Shown one piece after another: positions 11,330-22,555 of a DNA stretch of 64,000 nt. The notes beneath the pieces were generated by a model. The model saw only the letters and a list, made by a program, of their open reading frames with translations. It did not search any database and was not told the origin of the DNA. This stretch comes from Brachypterus glaber (taxonomy: Eukaryota > Arthropoda > Insecta > Coleoptera > Kateretidae). How positions within the stretch are numbered: position 1 is the stretch's first letter; every line of letters begins with the position of its first letter. The stretch is from assembly GCA_958510825.1 (NCBI GenBank), contig OY294051.1:4868353-4932352 (forward strand). Reading direction: 5' to 3'. The position numbers were made by a program, and so were the translations under genes.

Positions 11330-11411
11330 TACTGCCGTTCTAAGCTGAAAGGTCCTATCTACATAGGTTTAACATATACAGATAGGACCTTTCAGCTTAG
11401 AAGGCAGTGTA
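11330..11411. repeat. 80-bp hairpin element S, copy 1
   Basis: CTAAGCTGAAAGGTCCTATC near 11340 pairs with GATAGGACCTTTCAGCTTAG near 11381-11400. The loop contains ACATAGGTTTAACATA, and the outer TACTGCC...GGCAGTGTA also pairs. A second copy, with the loop in opposite orientation, is at 40474-40552. Confidence 0.85.
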
Positions 11412-11880
11412 CGTATTAATTATAAACAACGCACAATCTCAAATTGTCCTGGCAATCCTCTTCGCATAAAAAACAGAACCAAGATTCAGAACTCATTGAT
11501 TTCTTCGTAACTTTTTGTTCAAAAAATATAGAATGTTCACAAATTAGCTGATAAGTTTTTGAGGTTAGGTTCACTAATTTTTTAAACATTTTTTTTCGTA
11601 TTTTCTATATAACTTAGGTAATAAATTATCCTGTTGTATTTTAGCTTTTGAGAAAGTCATAATATATGATGAAACGTAAATTGTACTGAGAAGTGACGAA
11701 TAAAAAGTGCCAAAATTAACCCAAAACTATTGTTTTTATGATTCATGAGACTTTTTGTTTTTGTCATTTTTTTTGTCAACTATTTTGCATTAAGAACGCA
11801 GCTACTTAGACAACAATAGCAAAAATATACTTTTTCGCTTCTTTATTGAGTGAAACAAAAATGAGAAAATTTTCGTTTTT
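11412..11880. other. AT-rich non-coding stretch
   Basis: No recognised feature. Confidence 0.5.
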
Positions 11881-12298
11881 AACCCTATTTTAACCCCTTA
11901 AAAAATTATATAAAAAAAAATAAAAAAATAAGTGCTTGAATGGAAAATTTTATGAGCTTTAAAATTGTATCAAATGACTCCCCTTTCTATTAAAAAATCC
12001 CTTGCCCACCTTTTAAAAGCTAAATATATCAAAAGTATGTTAAAAGATAACTCGTACAAACGTTAAGGGAAAGGTTCACTTTTGGACGTACTGTATGGGA
12101 ACAGGACTTTATTTTTTTAACCCTATTTTAACCCCTCAAAAAATTATATAAAAAAAAAATAAAAAAATAAGTACTTGAATGCAAAATTTCATGAGCTTTA
12201 AAATTGTATCAAACGACTCCCCTTTCTATTGAAAAATCCCCACAAAAGATAATTCAACTCGTTCAAACGTTAAGGGAAAGGTTCACTTTTGGACAAAG
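11881..12298 (+). repeat. Two direct partial copies of a G-like mariner MITE
   Basis: 11881-12106 and 12119-12298 both begin AACCCTATTTTAACCCCT. They then share ATGAGCTTTAAAATTGTATC, GACTCCCCTTTCTATT and GGTTCACTTTTGGAC. The second lacks about 45 bp of the middle. The block order matches the right half of the G element at 15699-16375. Both are truncated at the left. The side-by-side arrangement suggests a local duplication. Confidence 0.65.
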
Positions 12299-12407
12299 GC
12301 TTTATTTCTGTTAATAAAACAACAAAAAAGGCAGACTGGTAGAAAAATATTATTTCTTGTGTTATAAATACTGTTCTTAAATAAATATTTTTATATTTTA
12401 ATCTAAT

Positions 12408-13352
12408 AAACTAGATGAAACGTTGCAAGCACCCTGTCGAAACATCGGCACTATTGGGAAAACTAATAACATGCTATTAGAACAGGGTAGCATAACACAA
12501 TTACAATTTTACTACTACTCCTCACTGCACAAACTAACTTGTATAATATTTATATTAAACTTTAGCTTTTCTTGTACACTTAATATATAATTAAAATTAA
12601 TAATAAAAATATTTCTTACTTGGATGCAAGTTGAACTTATTAATTACAATTTTTGATTGATTTTAAAAACAAATGAATGGAAGCTTAAAATTTGTACACT
12701 AGAGCCATCTAGTTTGCAAATTTCAAACTAGGTGTTTTGTTTGATTTTAAATTCTGTATCTTTAAAACATTATATTCTAGCAAAAAATTGTATATAACAT
12801 TTTTTATAGGGCTTAAAAAGAGCTTTTATTTAAAATATAATTTTTTGAAATCGGGTTATAAATATGTGAGATATGCTAAAAAAACCTTTTACTGCTTTAA
12901 ACGCCAATATCTCAAAAACAATGCGTTTTAGGGAAACGTTGTTTATAATATTTTTTGACCAATTTAAAATTATCTTTTATATAAGTGCTAAATTAACCAA
13001 ATACAATAATAATTGCCTTAATTATAAACAAAAAACGCTAAAAATAGGAGTTTTACCCTATTTTTACCCCCTTACCCCCAATCGTTTACCCCCAAAATAT
13101 AATCAGCTCTTTGGAATACGATAAGAAACAATATGCAACAAACCGAAAGTCGATACCTCATGTAGAAATGGAGTTAGAGAGTTTACACCCAGACAGACAG
13201 ACAGACGGACGCAAAATTTTTTAATTTTTTTTTACTGATTTCGAATGGGCTAAAACGTCGAGAAATGTGAAAAAAACATTGTCAAAGATTTTGACTTTTC
13301 GGCGAAGATTTCAATACATCGGCACTCTTAGTAGCACTAAGTGCCGATGTAA
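12408..13352 (+). mobile_element. Element family F, copy 1, with a 235-bp insertion
   Basis: The left end is AACTAGATGAAACGTTGC and the sub-end is ACATCGGCACTATTG at 12442-12456. The body includes CAGACAGACAGACAGACGG near 13191. The right end is a hairpin, ACATCGGCACTCTTAGTAGC then ACTAAGTGCCGATGT. Compared with the copy at 35766, positions 12457 to about 12693 are extra sequence with no visible terminal repeats. The open frames through the body are shared by all copies only because of DNA repetition. Confidence 0.75.
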
Positions 13353-13603
13353 TTTCATACAACATTGTATGTGTATCATACAAAGCCAGATTTATTTAAA
13401 TTGCAAAATAAATAAATTTACAATTTGTTTCTGTTGAGTTTGTACAAAAAACTCATTACTTTTATAGGACACTGGTCGTTTATCATGGATTATTTAAATT
13501 GTTGGTGGCATATGCAACGAGAAATCTTGCTCCCAGCAAAAAATTCCCATTTTTATTTATTTGTAGTTAAAAATAGACCGAGAGAACTTGAAAGAATAGA
13601 ATT

Positions 13604-14031
13604 ATGACATACAGAATTTTACACAACACATTTACATTGGATCTAAGAAATTTGTTTACCTTGAACGAAAATCATCTCAGGGGGCACAGTCTTAAGCTAT
13701 CACATGAGGTTTACCGGTCTACTGCCAGAAAAAACTTTTTATGTAATAGAGTTTTTACTACCTGGAACTCCCTACCTCAACATGTAGTCGAAGCTCCATC
13801 CATAAATGCTTTTAAAAATCGCTTAGATAAATTTATGTATCTGTAGCTACCAGTTCCTAAACGTTTTCTTGTATTAGTTTAACTTAGTTTATATACTTTA
13901 GTTTATATTGGTTTAGTTTGTATTAGTTTAATTTGGCTTAGATAGTTTAATTTTCAACCTAATTGATGAAATTGAGTTTATATAGGTTTTTTTAACCTCA
14001 ACTCTTAATATTGTAATAATAATAATAATAG
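13604..14031 (+). pseudogene. LINE reverse-transcriptase C-terminus with (AAT)n tail
   Basis: An 80-codon frame starts MTYRILHNTF, continues through LFTLNENHLRGHSLKL and reaches WNSLPQHVVEAPSINAFKNR before a stop at 13846. The ...RGHSLKL... and WNSLP..VV.A.S...FK..LD pattern is the usual C-terminal end of CR1/L2/jockey-group reverse transcriptase ORFs. The upstream reading NRPRELERIEL is in another frame overlapping the ATG, so there is a frameshift or an insertion boundary. A 3' UTR-like stretch and an (AAT)n tail at 14014-14031 follow. Palm motifs are missing, so the copy is 5'-truncated and dead. Confidence 0.75.
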
Positions 14032-14233
14032 TTTTATTTATTGAAATACAAAGATTGTAAATTTTTAGAAAAAAACTCATGACTTTTACAGGACACTGGT
14101 CGTTTATCATGGATGATTTAAATTGTCCGTGGCATATGTTTCCAGTGAAAAATTCTCCATTTTTATTTATTTATTTATTTATTTATTTATTTGTAGTTAA
14201 AAATAGACCGAGAGAACTTAAAAGAATAGTTTT

Positions 14234-14847
14234 ACATCGGCACTTAGTGCTACTAAGAGTGCCGATGTATTGAAATCTTCGCCGAAAAGTCAAAATCTTT
14301 GACCACGTTTTTTTCACATTTCTCGACGTTTTAGACCATTCTGAGTCGAAATCAGTAAAAAAAATTTCGCGTCCGTCTGTCTGTCTGGGTGTAAACTCTC
14401 TAACTCCATTTCTACATGAGATATCGACTTTTTGCATATTGTTTCTTATCTGGGGGTAAAAATTGGGTAAAACTCCTATTTTTAGCGTTTTTTGTTTATA
14501 ATTAAGACAATTATTATTGTATTTGGTTAATTTAGCCCTTATATAAAAGATAATTTTAAATTGGTCAAAAAATGTTACAAACAACATTTTCCTAAAACGC
14601 GTTTTTTTCGAGATATTGGCGTTTAAAGCAGTAAAAGGTTTTTTTAGCATATCTCACATATTTATAACTCGATTTCAAAAAATTATATTTTAAATAAAAG
14701 CTCTTTTTAAGCCCTATAAGAAATGTTATATACAGTTGTTTGCTGGAATATAATGTTTTAAAACACCTAGTTTGAAATTTGCAAACTAGATGGCTCTAGT
14801 GTGCAATAGTGCCGATGTTTTGGGTGCTTGCAACGTTTCATCTAGTT
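14234..14847 (-). mobile_element. Element family F, copy 2 (inverted)
   Basis: It is the reverse complement of F1 and F3. The hairpin end ACATCGGCACTTAGTGC is now at the left, the body follows with CCGTCTGTCTGTCTGGGTG, and GCTTGCAACGTTTCATCTAG is at the right. It is inserted between two R repeat copies, with AGTTTT to the left and AGTTATT to the right. It is intact at both ends relative to F3, so the F boundaries are well defined. Confidence 0.75.
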
Positions 14848-15176
14848 ATTTATTGAAATACAAAAATTGTAAATTTATAGAAAAAAAACTCATGACTTTT
14901 ACAGGACACTGGTCGTTTATCATGGATGTTTCCATTGAAAAATTCTCCATTTTTATTTATTTATTTATTTGTAGTTAAAAATACAGAGCTATACACGAAG
15001 AAATCATAAGTGTATGTTTTTTTACTAAAATAGCTAAAACGTAACTTTATGGAAAAAAGAACTCATTACTTTTAGAGGACACTGGTCGTTTATCATGGAT
15101 TATTTAATTGTTGGTGGCAAATTTGGTGCTATGAAAGTTTGCTGTCAGATATAGCATGAGGACAATTACACATTCA

Positions 15177-15612
15177 TTTGCCTTTTCACGGAGCAAGTTA
15201 TACGCAAGTTTGACGCTATATATTGCAAGTTAAAAAATGCTGCCAACCAGACAATTTTGACGTGTCTCTGTATTTGTTGAGAAAAACATAACCTAGCATT
15301 TGTTTTTTTAAGGAAGCTTTTTAGTTAGACAGACCGGCCTATTATTAATAATAATAATTATTAATATATCCAGTTGCTACTATATTAGTAAAAAGAAATC
15401 GATTTAGTAACTTTTTTCCAGGTTGGTACCACGAAAATAACTATAAATCTTGCATGAAAATCGTCGAAAAATAGAACTTGTTCTAATAATTTGATGGCTC
15501 GAAAATAGCATCAAATTTGCCTGAAGGCATGCGCAGTGACTGAATCATTCTTGCAACAAAATTGCATAGCACTAAACTTGCGTATAAATTGCTCCGTGAA
15601 AAGGCGCCTTAA
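15177..15612. mobile_element. Terminal-inverted-repeat MITE inserted in repeat R
   Basis: The left end is GCCTTTTCACGGAGCAAGTT and the right end is its complement (ATTGCTCCGTGAAAAGGC) with further pairing inward (ACGCAAGTTT / AAACTTGCGT). It interrupts R copy 4 exactly between TTGGTGGCA and GGGAAATCTTG. TTAA follows the right end. The left terminus is slightly degraded, so the target duplication is uncertain. Confidence 0.7.
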
Positions 15613-15698
15613 CGGGAAATCTTGTTCCCAGCTAAAAATTTCCATTTTTATTTATTTTTAGTTAAAAATAGATGGAGAGAACTTAACCTTTAAAGGTA

Positions 15699-16375
15699 TA
15701 AAGTGCGGTCCAAAAGTCACCACCCCCCTTGAGATATCGACTTCAAATTTAGAACTCTTAAATAAGACAATTTAAACTATCTTTTAGCATATATTTGATA
15801 TTTTCAGCTCTTAAAATGTGGGCAGGGGGGCATGGGGGGACATTTTTTTAAATGGAAAGGGGGCCGTGTGATACATCATTTTAAAGCTTATAAAATTCTT
15901 TATTTAAACTAACATTTAAAATTTTTAAAAAATGTTTTTTAAGGTTTTGATTTTTCAATTTTTTGTGCTAAAACATTCGATTTTTTAAGTTTTTTTTTAT
16001 AAATTTTTATTTATATCAACTAAAATTAGTTTAAAAGTATAATTAACATTTTTTTATGATGAAATTAGGCATTTTTAAAAAATTATTTGTTTTTTTTAGA
16101 GGAATTTTGACATTAATACCCATTTTCAACCCCATTTTAAACCCATTTTTTTTTAATTTAAAAATATGGAGTTAAATGGAAAATTTTATAAGCTTTAAAA
16201 TGATGTATTACACGACCCCCCTTTCCATTTAAAAAATGTGCCCCCATGCCCCCCTGCCCATATTTTAAGAGCTGAAAGTATTAAATATATGCTGAAAGAT
16301 AGTTTAAGTTATCTTATCGATATCTCAACTGGTTCAAAAGTTAAGAGGGGGGGGTGACTTTTGGACCGCTCTGTA
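15699..16375. mobile_element. Mariner-type MITE family G, full copy
   Basis: The ends are AAGTGCGGTCCAAAAGTCAC and GTGACTTTTGGACCGCTCTG, flanked by TATA on both sides. The arms continue inward for a couple of hundred bases: CATGGGGGGACA against TGCCCCCATGCC, and AAGCTTATAAAATT against AATTTTATAAGCTT. TA flanks and a GTGCGGTCC-type terminus fit Tc1/mariner. It has no coding frame. Relatives are at 11881, 25398 and 58134. Confidence 0.8.
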
Positions 16376-17930
16376 TAGTATTTTGCGAGTTTATTTAAGA
16401 TTTACAAAGAGGTCACTCGATATTTAAGATTTAAATTACTTATTTGTTTTCAGGCAAATTGAGATTTACTCTCAACTTTAGCATAATAAATTTCTTAATA
16501 TAATAAACCATAATATTTGTTTGGGTGGGACACTTGAATTACTTATTATACGGTACGTCCCAGAGAGAAGGGCCAATATTGTATCCTATATTATTTTTTA
16601 TTTTTATTTTTATGACATTTTTGTGTTTTATAATGGATTTTATTATCAAATTTATTTTAATAAAGTTATTTTGTTCTGAAAAATTACATTGATAGCATGT
16701 TTCCTTCTAATTTTTAATTTTTTAAAAAGGTGGATCAATCTTTTTAATAAAATAAATTTTTCTGGAAAAATCGGAGAATTTTTATTTTTTTTTTTAAATA
16801 ATTAGCCCCATATCTAATATTTCCAGTAATTACTGAGATAGACAGGATTAATTTTGGGAAATATTGAAGAAAAACTTTTTCTTAAATATATCTTAATTCC
16901 AAGTTAATTTGATTGGATTTGCTTATGATCTTTCTCAGATCAAGTAGCTTTACCTTTTACATTTTAATGAAAAATGATCACATCACATTTCATCAATTTA
17001 AATTAAAAATATATTGCTAATGGACAACAGTTATAAGAAAAAAACGAATTAAAAGCAGTTTTCAAAGTTTTTGGCTGGACCTGGAGCCCATTAGGCTCAA
17101 AAATAATTTTGAAAAAATGTCAATCTTTCACGGCTTGTCATTTTTTGTTTTTGTATAGGACGATTAACAATATGGGCCCTTTTTTATTGGATATTCGCAT
17201 AAAATGTTGAAATAATTTAGACAAAAAATGAAAGGATAGGTATGCACCCACATAGACGTACATACCATGTTGGTAATACCAACAAGAGTATAACTTGTAA
17301 TTATAAATTATACATAATAATCTCACATACTTCAGCTGTTCCATATATTCTGCAGATCGTGAAAGTCCTAAATAAATATTTCTATCAATTTAAAAAACAT
17401 TTTTCTGTAATATGAAACATAAAAAACAAGTAAAGGGGTATTACCCTTGTATTTGATGAAAATCCGCCCCCACAAAGGGGGTTAAACTATCCCCAAGCAC
17501 CAAAAAAAGTAGCAAATCATAAAGAATCTCAAGAAAAATCGAGTTAAAGGGATCCAGCCAGTTATGTTTAATAAAATGTGACAAAGTTTAGAGTAAAAAA
17601 TTCAATTCAAGTACCCATAATTAACTCTTTGTTTAAGGAGATGTTTAGCTTTTCGAACAATAAATCTTACTTTTTGCACAAGTTCATAATCAGACGAAAA
17701 TTTTGAGCACTTATACGTTACATTTTATAAATTCCAATCAAAGTTACAGGTATTTGAAAAACAGGCTAAAAAAACTTTTTTTGAGGTCACTCTTTTGAAA
17801 CCATCATCTTCTTATCTTCGTTTAATCCTGCAGCCTTGTTATCCCTTCAAATTACCCAAACCAAATTTTATGTCTAAATCAGCTTCAAAACCAAATATTT
17901 TGAAAAAAAAATGCACTTTTAGATAAAATC
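16376..17930. other. AT-rich non-coding stretch
   Basis: Nothing convincing. 17100-17365 is loosely bounded by CTTTCACGGCTTG and GATCGTGAAAG, a weak inverted pair reminiscent of repeat V. Confidence 0.45.
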
Positions 17931-20743
17931 AAATATAAAAATATTTTTTTCTACGACTAGTTTAGAATGTATGCAAATACACACATGTTTTAAATATATA
18001 ACGAATCCATACAAGTTCTTAAAACGGTATGGCTATACCATATCAAGTATTAGAATGAGCACATGTGGGGCCATCTCTTGTCTAATATAGTAAAAGTAAA
18101 GAAACTGTCATAGAAATCTGACATAACCTTCAATTTTTGCATTATAATTTGGTAATATGTGGTAAAATTCAATAAAATATACTAAACTAAATTGTTTGAT
18201 ATTTACAAATTTAAAAGATCTATATAAAACATTTTACTATTCCTTAAAACGACTTTTGTTTGATTAACGCAGTCGTCCCTCCGAAGTGACTGATCGATTT
18301 CGTGCTTTTTAGCACTCTTCAGAGCCACATATCGGTAGTAGGGACAACTACGAAAATCAAATCCTTTCCATATATCTCTATATAGAGTTTAAAAATCGTT
18401 ATAAGGAAAAGCAAAAACAGCTAGCGACATCTACTGCTAAAAGCAGAGACTGGATAAACCTATCGACAGTCCAAAAAAGAAAGCAGTTATTGGTTTCAAG
18501 AACCTATTGCACGCTGTCGATAGGGGGCAGATTAATCAATGCCACGGTGGACATTGCCGCCAATTGAATCCTAAACGCTAGGAGGTCACCTTTTACAGTG
18601 GTATCTGAATTAATAAACTAAATTAAATTGTTTGATATTTACAAATTTAAAAGATGTATATAAAACATTTTACTATTCCTTAAAACGACTTTTGTTTGAT
18701 TAACGCAGTCGTCCCTCCGAAGTGACTGATCGATTTCGTGCTTTTTAGCACTCTTCAGAACCACATATCGGTAGTAGGGACAACTACGAAAATCAAATCC
18801 TTTCCATATAGCTCTATATAGAGTTTAAAAATCGTTATAAGGAAAAGCAAAAACAGCTAGCGACATCTACTGCTAAAAGCAGAGACTGGATAAACCTATC
18901 GACAGTCCAAAAAAGGAAGCAGTTATTGGTTTCAAGAACCTATTGCACGCTGTCGATAGGGGGCAGATTAATCAATGCCACGATGGACATTGCCGCCAAT
19001 TGAATCCTAAACGCTAGGAGGTCACCTTTTACAGTGGTATCTGAATTAATAAACTAAATTAAATTGTTTGATATTTACAAATTTAAAAGATCTATATAAA
19101 ACATTTTACTATTCCTTAAAACGACTTTTGTTTGATTAACGCAGTCGTCCCTCCGAAGTGACTGATCGATTTCGTGCTTTTTAGCACTCTTCAGAGCCAC
19201 ATATCGGTAGTAGGGACAACTACGAAAATCAAATCCTTTCCATATATCTCTATATAGAGTTTAAAAATCGTTATAAGGAAAAGCAAAAACAGCTAGCGAC
19301 ATCTACTGCTAAAAGCAGAGACTGGATAAACCTATCGACAGTCCAAAAAAGGAAGCAGTTATTGGTTTCAAGAACCTATTGCACGCTGTCGATAGGGGGC
19401 AGATTAATCAATGCCACGGTGGACATTGCCGCCAATTGAATCCTAAACGCTAGGAGGTCACCTTTTACAGTGGTATCTGAATTAATAAACTAAATTAAAT
19501 TGTTTGATATTTACAAATTTAAAAGATCTATATAAAACATTTTACTATTCCTTAAAACGACTTTTGTTTGATTAACGCAGTCGTCCCTCCGAAGTGACTG
19601 ATCGATTTCGTGCTTTTTAGCACTCTTCAGAGCCACATATCGGTAGTAGGGACAACTACGAAAATCAAATCCTTTCCATATATCTCTATATAGAGTTTAA
19701 AAATCGTTATAAGGAAAAGCAAAAACAGCTAGCGACATCTACTGCTAAAAGCAGAGACTGGATAAACCTATCGACAGTCCAAAAAAGGAAGCAGTTATTG
19801 GTTTCAAGAACCTATTGCACGCTGTCGATAGGGGGCAGATTAATCAATGCCACGGTGGACATTGCCGCCAATTGAATCCTAAACGCTAGGAGGTCACCTT
19901 TTACAGTGGTATCTGAATTAATAAACTAAATTAAATTGTTTGATATTTACAAATTTAAAAGATCTATATAAAACATTTTACTATTCCTTAAAACGACTTT
20001 TGTTTGATTAACGCAGTCGTCCCTCCGAAGTGACTGATCGATTTCGTGCTTTTTAGCACTCTTCAGAGCCACAAATCGGTAGTAGGGACAACTACGAAAA
20101 TCAAATCCTTTCCATATATCTCTATATAGAGTTATATGGAAAGGATTTGATTTTCGTAGTTGTCCCTACTACCGATATGTGGCTCTGAAGAGTGCTAAAA
20201 AGCACGAAATCGATCAGTCACTTCGGAGGGACGACTGCGTTAATCAAACAAAAGTCGTTTTAAGGAATAGTAAAATGTTTTATATAGATCAATAAAATAT
20301 GTTTTAAGTACTGTCCAGTGACAAGAAACATTGTTCTCAGCCTTCTTCGCAGTTTAAATTCATCCAATTTTAATTGTTATGGTTTATTGTTCTAGGATTT
20401 ATTTTTATAGGTATTTTACACTATATTAGACAGTTATAAAACAATCAAATTTTGATGGATACTCTTTACTTCTAACATCTTATCTCCTCAAAAAAAAAAT
20501 CCAAAAAAACTGCCTCCATTTCCACTGATAAATTTCCATATTTTGTATCCTTTCCAAACAATTACATTACTTTTTTCCAATGTTTCATATTTGCAGTCGA
20601 TGAAAAAGTATAGTCTATAGCACGTATGGAACGGTCATTTAGCATTCATGGAACCGTCATACTCTCCTAACGGCTTGTATGCCAAACTTTTCGCTCCGCA
20701 GAATATTTTCTATTTCATACTAAAACTAGATATGTATACTATT
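17931..20743 (+). mobile_element. Hairpin element family H, copy 1, split by the 436-bp array
   Basis: 17931-18180 (TTTAGAATGTATGCAAATAC, then GCCATCTCTTGTCTAATA, then CCTTCAATTTTTGCATTATA) aligns with the reverse complement of 61170-60745. 20301-20355 (TTTAAGTACTG...CGCAGTTTAAA) aligns with the complement of about 60745-60640. 20584-20743 (CATATTTGCAGTCGATGAAA, then the hairpin, then TATACTATT) aligns with 60612 downward. So this is one element interrupted by the array 18181-20289 and by about 230 bp of other sequence at 20355-20584. It ends on ACTATT at 20743. Confidence 0.65.
18181..20289. repeat. 436-bp tandem array closing in an inverted half unit
   Basis: TCCTTAAAACGACTTTTG recurs at 18241, 18677, 19113, 19549 and 19985, a period of exactly 436 bp. 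There are four full units, a fifth truncated near 20131, then 20133-20289 as the reverse complement of the first part of the unit. Units differ by only a few substitutions, so amplification is recent or units are being homogenised. Each unit holds several hairpins: TTTGATTAACGCAGTCGTCC with GGACAACTACGAAAATCAAA, GTGCTTTTTAGCAC, and CCTATCGACAG with CTGTCGATAGG. CAATAAAATAT flanks both sides (18170-18180 and 20290-20300). No coding frame. Confidence 0.95.
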
Positions 20744-20791
20744 TTTACCATATTTATCACAACGTATCGTTTTATTTTAGTAGAACTATTT

Positions 20792-21308
20792 AATAGTATA
20801 TTAAAGTACTAGTTTCATAACATACGTTTTTAGCGCACGAGTACAAGTTTAGAAAACGATCCGCTTGCGGCGAGTTTTCTAAAGTACTAGAGTGCTAACA
20901 ACGTGTTATGAAACGAGGGCTTTATACAATTTTTTATATTTTGCTCTAAAATTTAAAAAAACTTAACTTAAATTGATTTAGGGATTTTTTTTGGATTGGA
21001 ATTACAGTTTACACCATGTTTAAAATTCTAAGAACAAATGATATTTTGATATATTTTATAGTCATCTCTTCTCCTTTTTACTGCAATTAACCAAGCCACA
21101 ATTTTAACATGGTAAAAATAACCTAAACACAAAATTTTGTAGAAAATTCAACTTTAAAGCGACATTGACATTTGCACGAAAAACGTCAAGCGATAGGCCA
21201 GGTCTGTTGCCAACCCAAAAGAACAAAAAGTACAGACCTCTTATGGGACTATAAGAACACGCAAAATGCGTGTGATTATGAGCTTATGAGAGTCGCAAAA
21301 TAGAAAAA
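20792..21308 (-). mobile_element. Hairpin element family A, copy 1
   Basis: From the left: AATAGTATATTAAAGTAC, a hairpin of about 110 bp with arms containing CGTTTTTAGCGCACGAG and a CGCTTGCGGCG centre, then TTTTATATTTTGCTC, body, and TGCGTGTGATTATGAGC ending in GCAAAATAGAAAAA. The inverted repeats TTTTTCTATTTTGC bracket the body while the hairpin lies outside one of them. Confidence 0.85.
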
Positions 21309-21615
21309 GTCTAGGTCTTGACGTTTGCCGTGCAATTATGAAAGTCGGTTTAAAGTTTAATTTTCTACAAAATTTTGTGTTTAGGTTATGTTTTACCGTG
21401 TTAAAATTGTGGCTTGGTTACTTGCAGTGGAAAAGAGAAGAAATGACTATAAAATATATCAAAATAATATTCGTTCTTAGAATTTTAAAGATGTTTCATA
21501 ACACGTTTTTAGCGCACTAGTACTTTAGAAAACTCACCGCAAGCGGCTCGTTTTCTAAACTTGTACTCGTGCGCTAAAAACGTACGTTATGAAACTAGTA
21601 CTTTAATATACTATA
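21309..21615 (+). mobile_element. Family A, partial copy joined head-to-head to copy 1
   Basis: It starts inside the element (TTGACGTTTGCCGTGCAATT) and reaches the hairpin end at about 21615 with TACTTTAATATACTAT. The outer 100 bp and about 110 bp before the hairpin are missing. Together with copy 1 it makes a palindrome of over 600 bp. The open frame inside it is shared with the copy at 28027 and is not convincing as a gene. Confidence 0.75.
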
Positions 21616-22174
21616 AACTGATTCAAATAAGCTATATATTTAGCGGGCATAGTTAAATCTGACTTATCTATCTAAAGATAGAAACACCGCTTAAGTACTA
21701 CTTAACAGATGTATCTGTCATGTTACAATGCTGTAATTTAAATATTCATAAAAGAAGAAAAGGTTTTATTCATTTATTTTGAAGAAATAATATATATCGA
21801 AACATTTTCAGTTTATTAATATTAAAATGAACCCTAAAGATAGCGTTACAATCTTTTTAAATGTTAATTAATTAAAATAATAAAATATGCGTAACATCAT
21901 TTGTGGATGACAGAAATTTTAACTATAAAATAATATAGACATTTTTTTCTGGATATATTATAATTAATGTTCGTATAAAATGAATAATAAAAGTTCATAA
22001 TTAATAATTACGCAATTTTATTATAACTTTAAATAGTTTTTTTGTTAATTATATCTTTTTCAGTAGTATCTACGAGCAGCTATATCAAGTTAAGAAGCAT
22101 TTCAGTACTCACGTCAAAAAGGGTATTGTTTCAGTTTTTTGAAATAGTTTTTAAAAGTATACTATAAAAGTACC
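21616..22174. other. AT-rich non-coding stretch
   Basis: No recognised feature. Confidence 0.5.
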
Positions 22175-22555
22175 TACACAGAGTGTATTTGAAATAGGGT
22201 ACGAAATTTTAAGAGGTGATTCTACATCAGAAAATAGGACAAGAAGTTCCTATAAACATATATCTAAAAATCCGTCCTAAGGGAGCTAAGCCCTTTTGAA
22301 GTGGCTAAAAAGTTTGGTTTTTATTTAATAACTCGGGAACCCTTTGAGATATAGCAACGAGGATTTGCACATGAACTAATCTTAATAAGGCCCATCTTCG
22401 TATGTTATCTAAATGTACTTATTTTAACCAGGGGGTTGCGAAACGGGGGGGGGGCATCAGTTTTTTGTCCCAAACTTTTCGTAACTTTATTTTTGGAATA
22501 TGATTTCTCAGGTGAATTCCGTAACTGATTTCTGGATCACCCTGTGTAACTCCAT
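22175..22555 (+). mobile_element. Family I mariner-type MITE, diverged deletion copy
   Basis: It shares ATTTTAAGAGGTGATTCTAC, CCTAAGGGAGCTAAG and AATAACTCGGGAACC with the full copies, and its right end is TGGATCACCCTGTG. About half of the 732-bp length is missing and the left terminus is poorly preserved. It contains a G9 run near 22446. Confidence 0.6.

Larger units (their letters stand above)
13398..15690 (+). repeat. Four copies of repeat R in tandem, interrupted by insertions
   Basis: The core GACACTGGTCGTTTATCATG occurs near 13467, 14093, 14906 and 15079, each followed by a TTTATTTATTT-rich stretch and usually GTTAAAAATAGACCGAGAGA. Copies 2 and 3 are separated by F2. Copy 4 is split by the MITE at 15177-15612, so its right part resumes near 15615 as ACGGGAAATCTTGTTCCCAG. 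A LINE tail follows copy 1. The nature of R is unknown. Confidence 0.65.

Noticed and set aside
14183..14650. 155-codon minus-strand frame and its relatives at 12873 and 35963
   Set aside because: All lie in family F bodies. They are Lys/Asn-rich and differ in start and end between copies, and the GACAGACAGAC run is simple repeat.
18181..20289. Regular array that could be a CRISPR or a centromeric satellite
   Set aside because: Units are 436 bp with no repeat-spacer alternation, and the array is a bounded insertion of about five units with an 11-bp flanking duplication, not an extended satellite.
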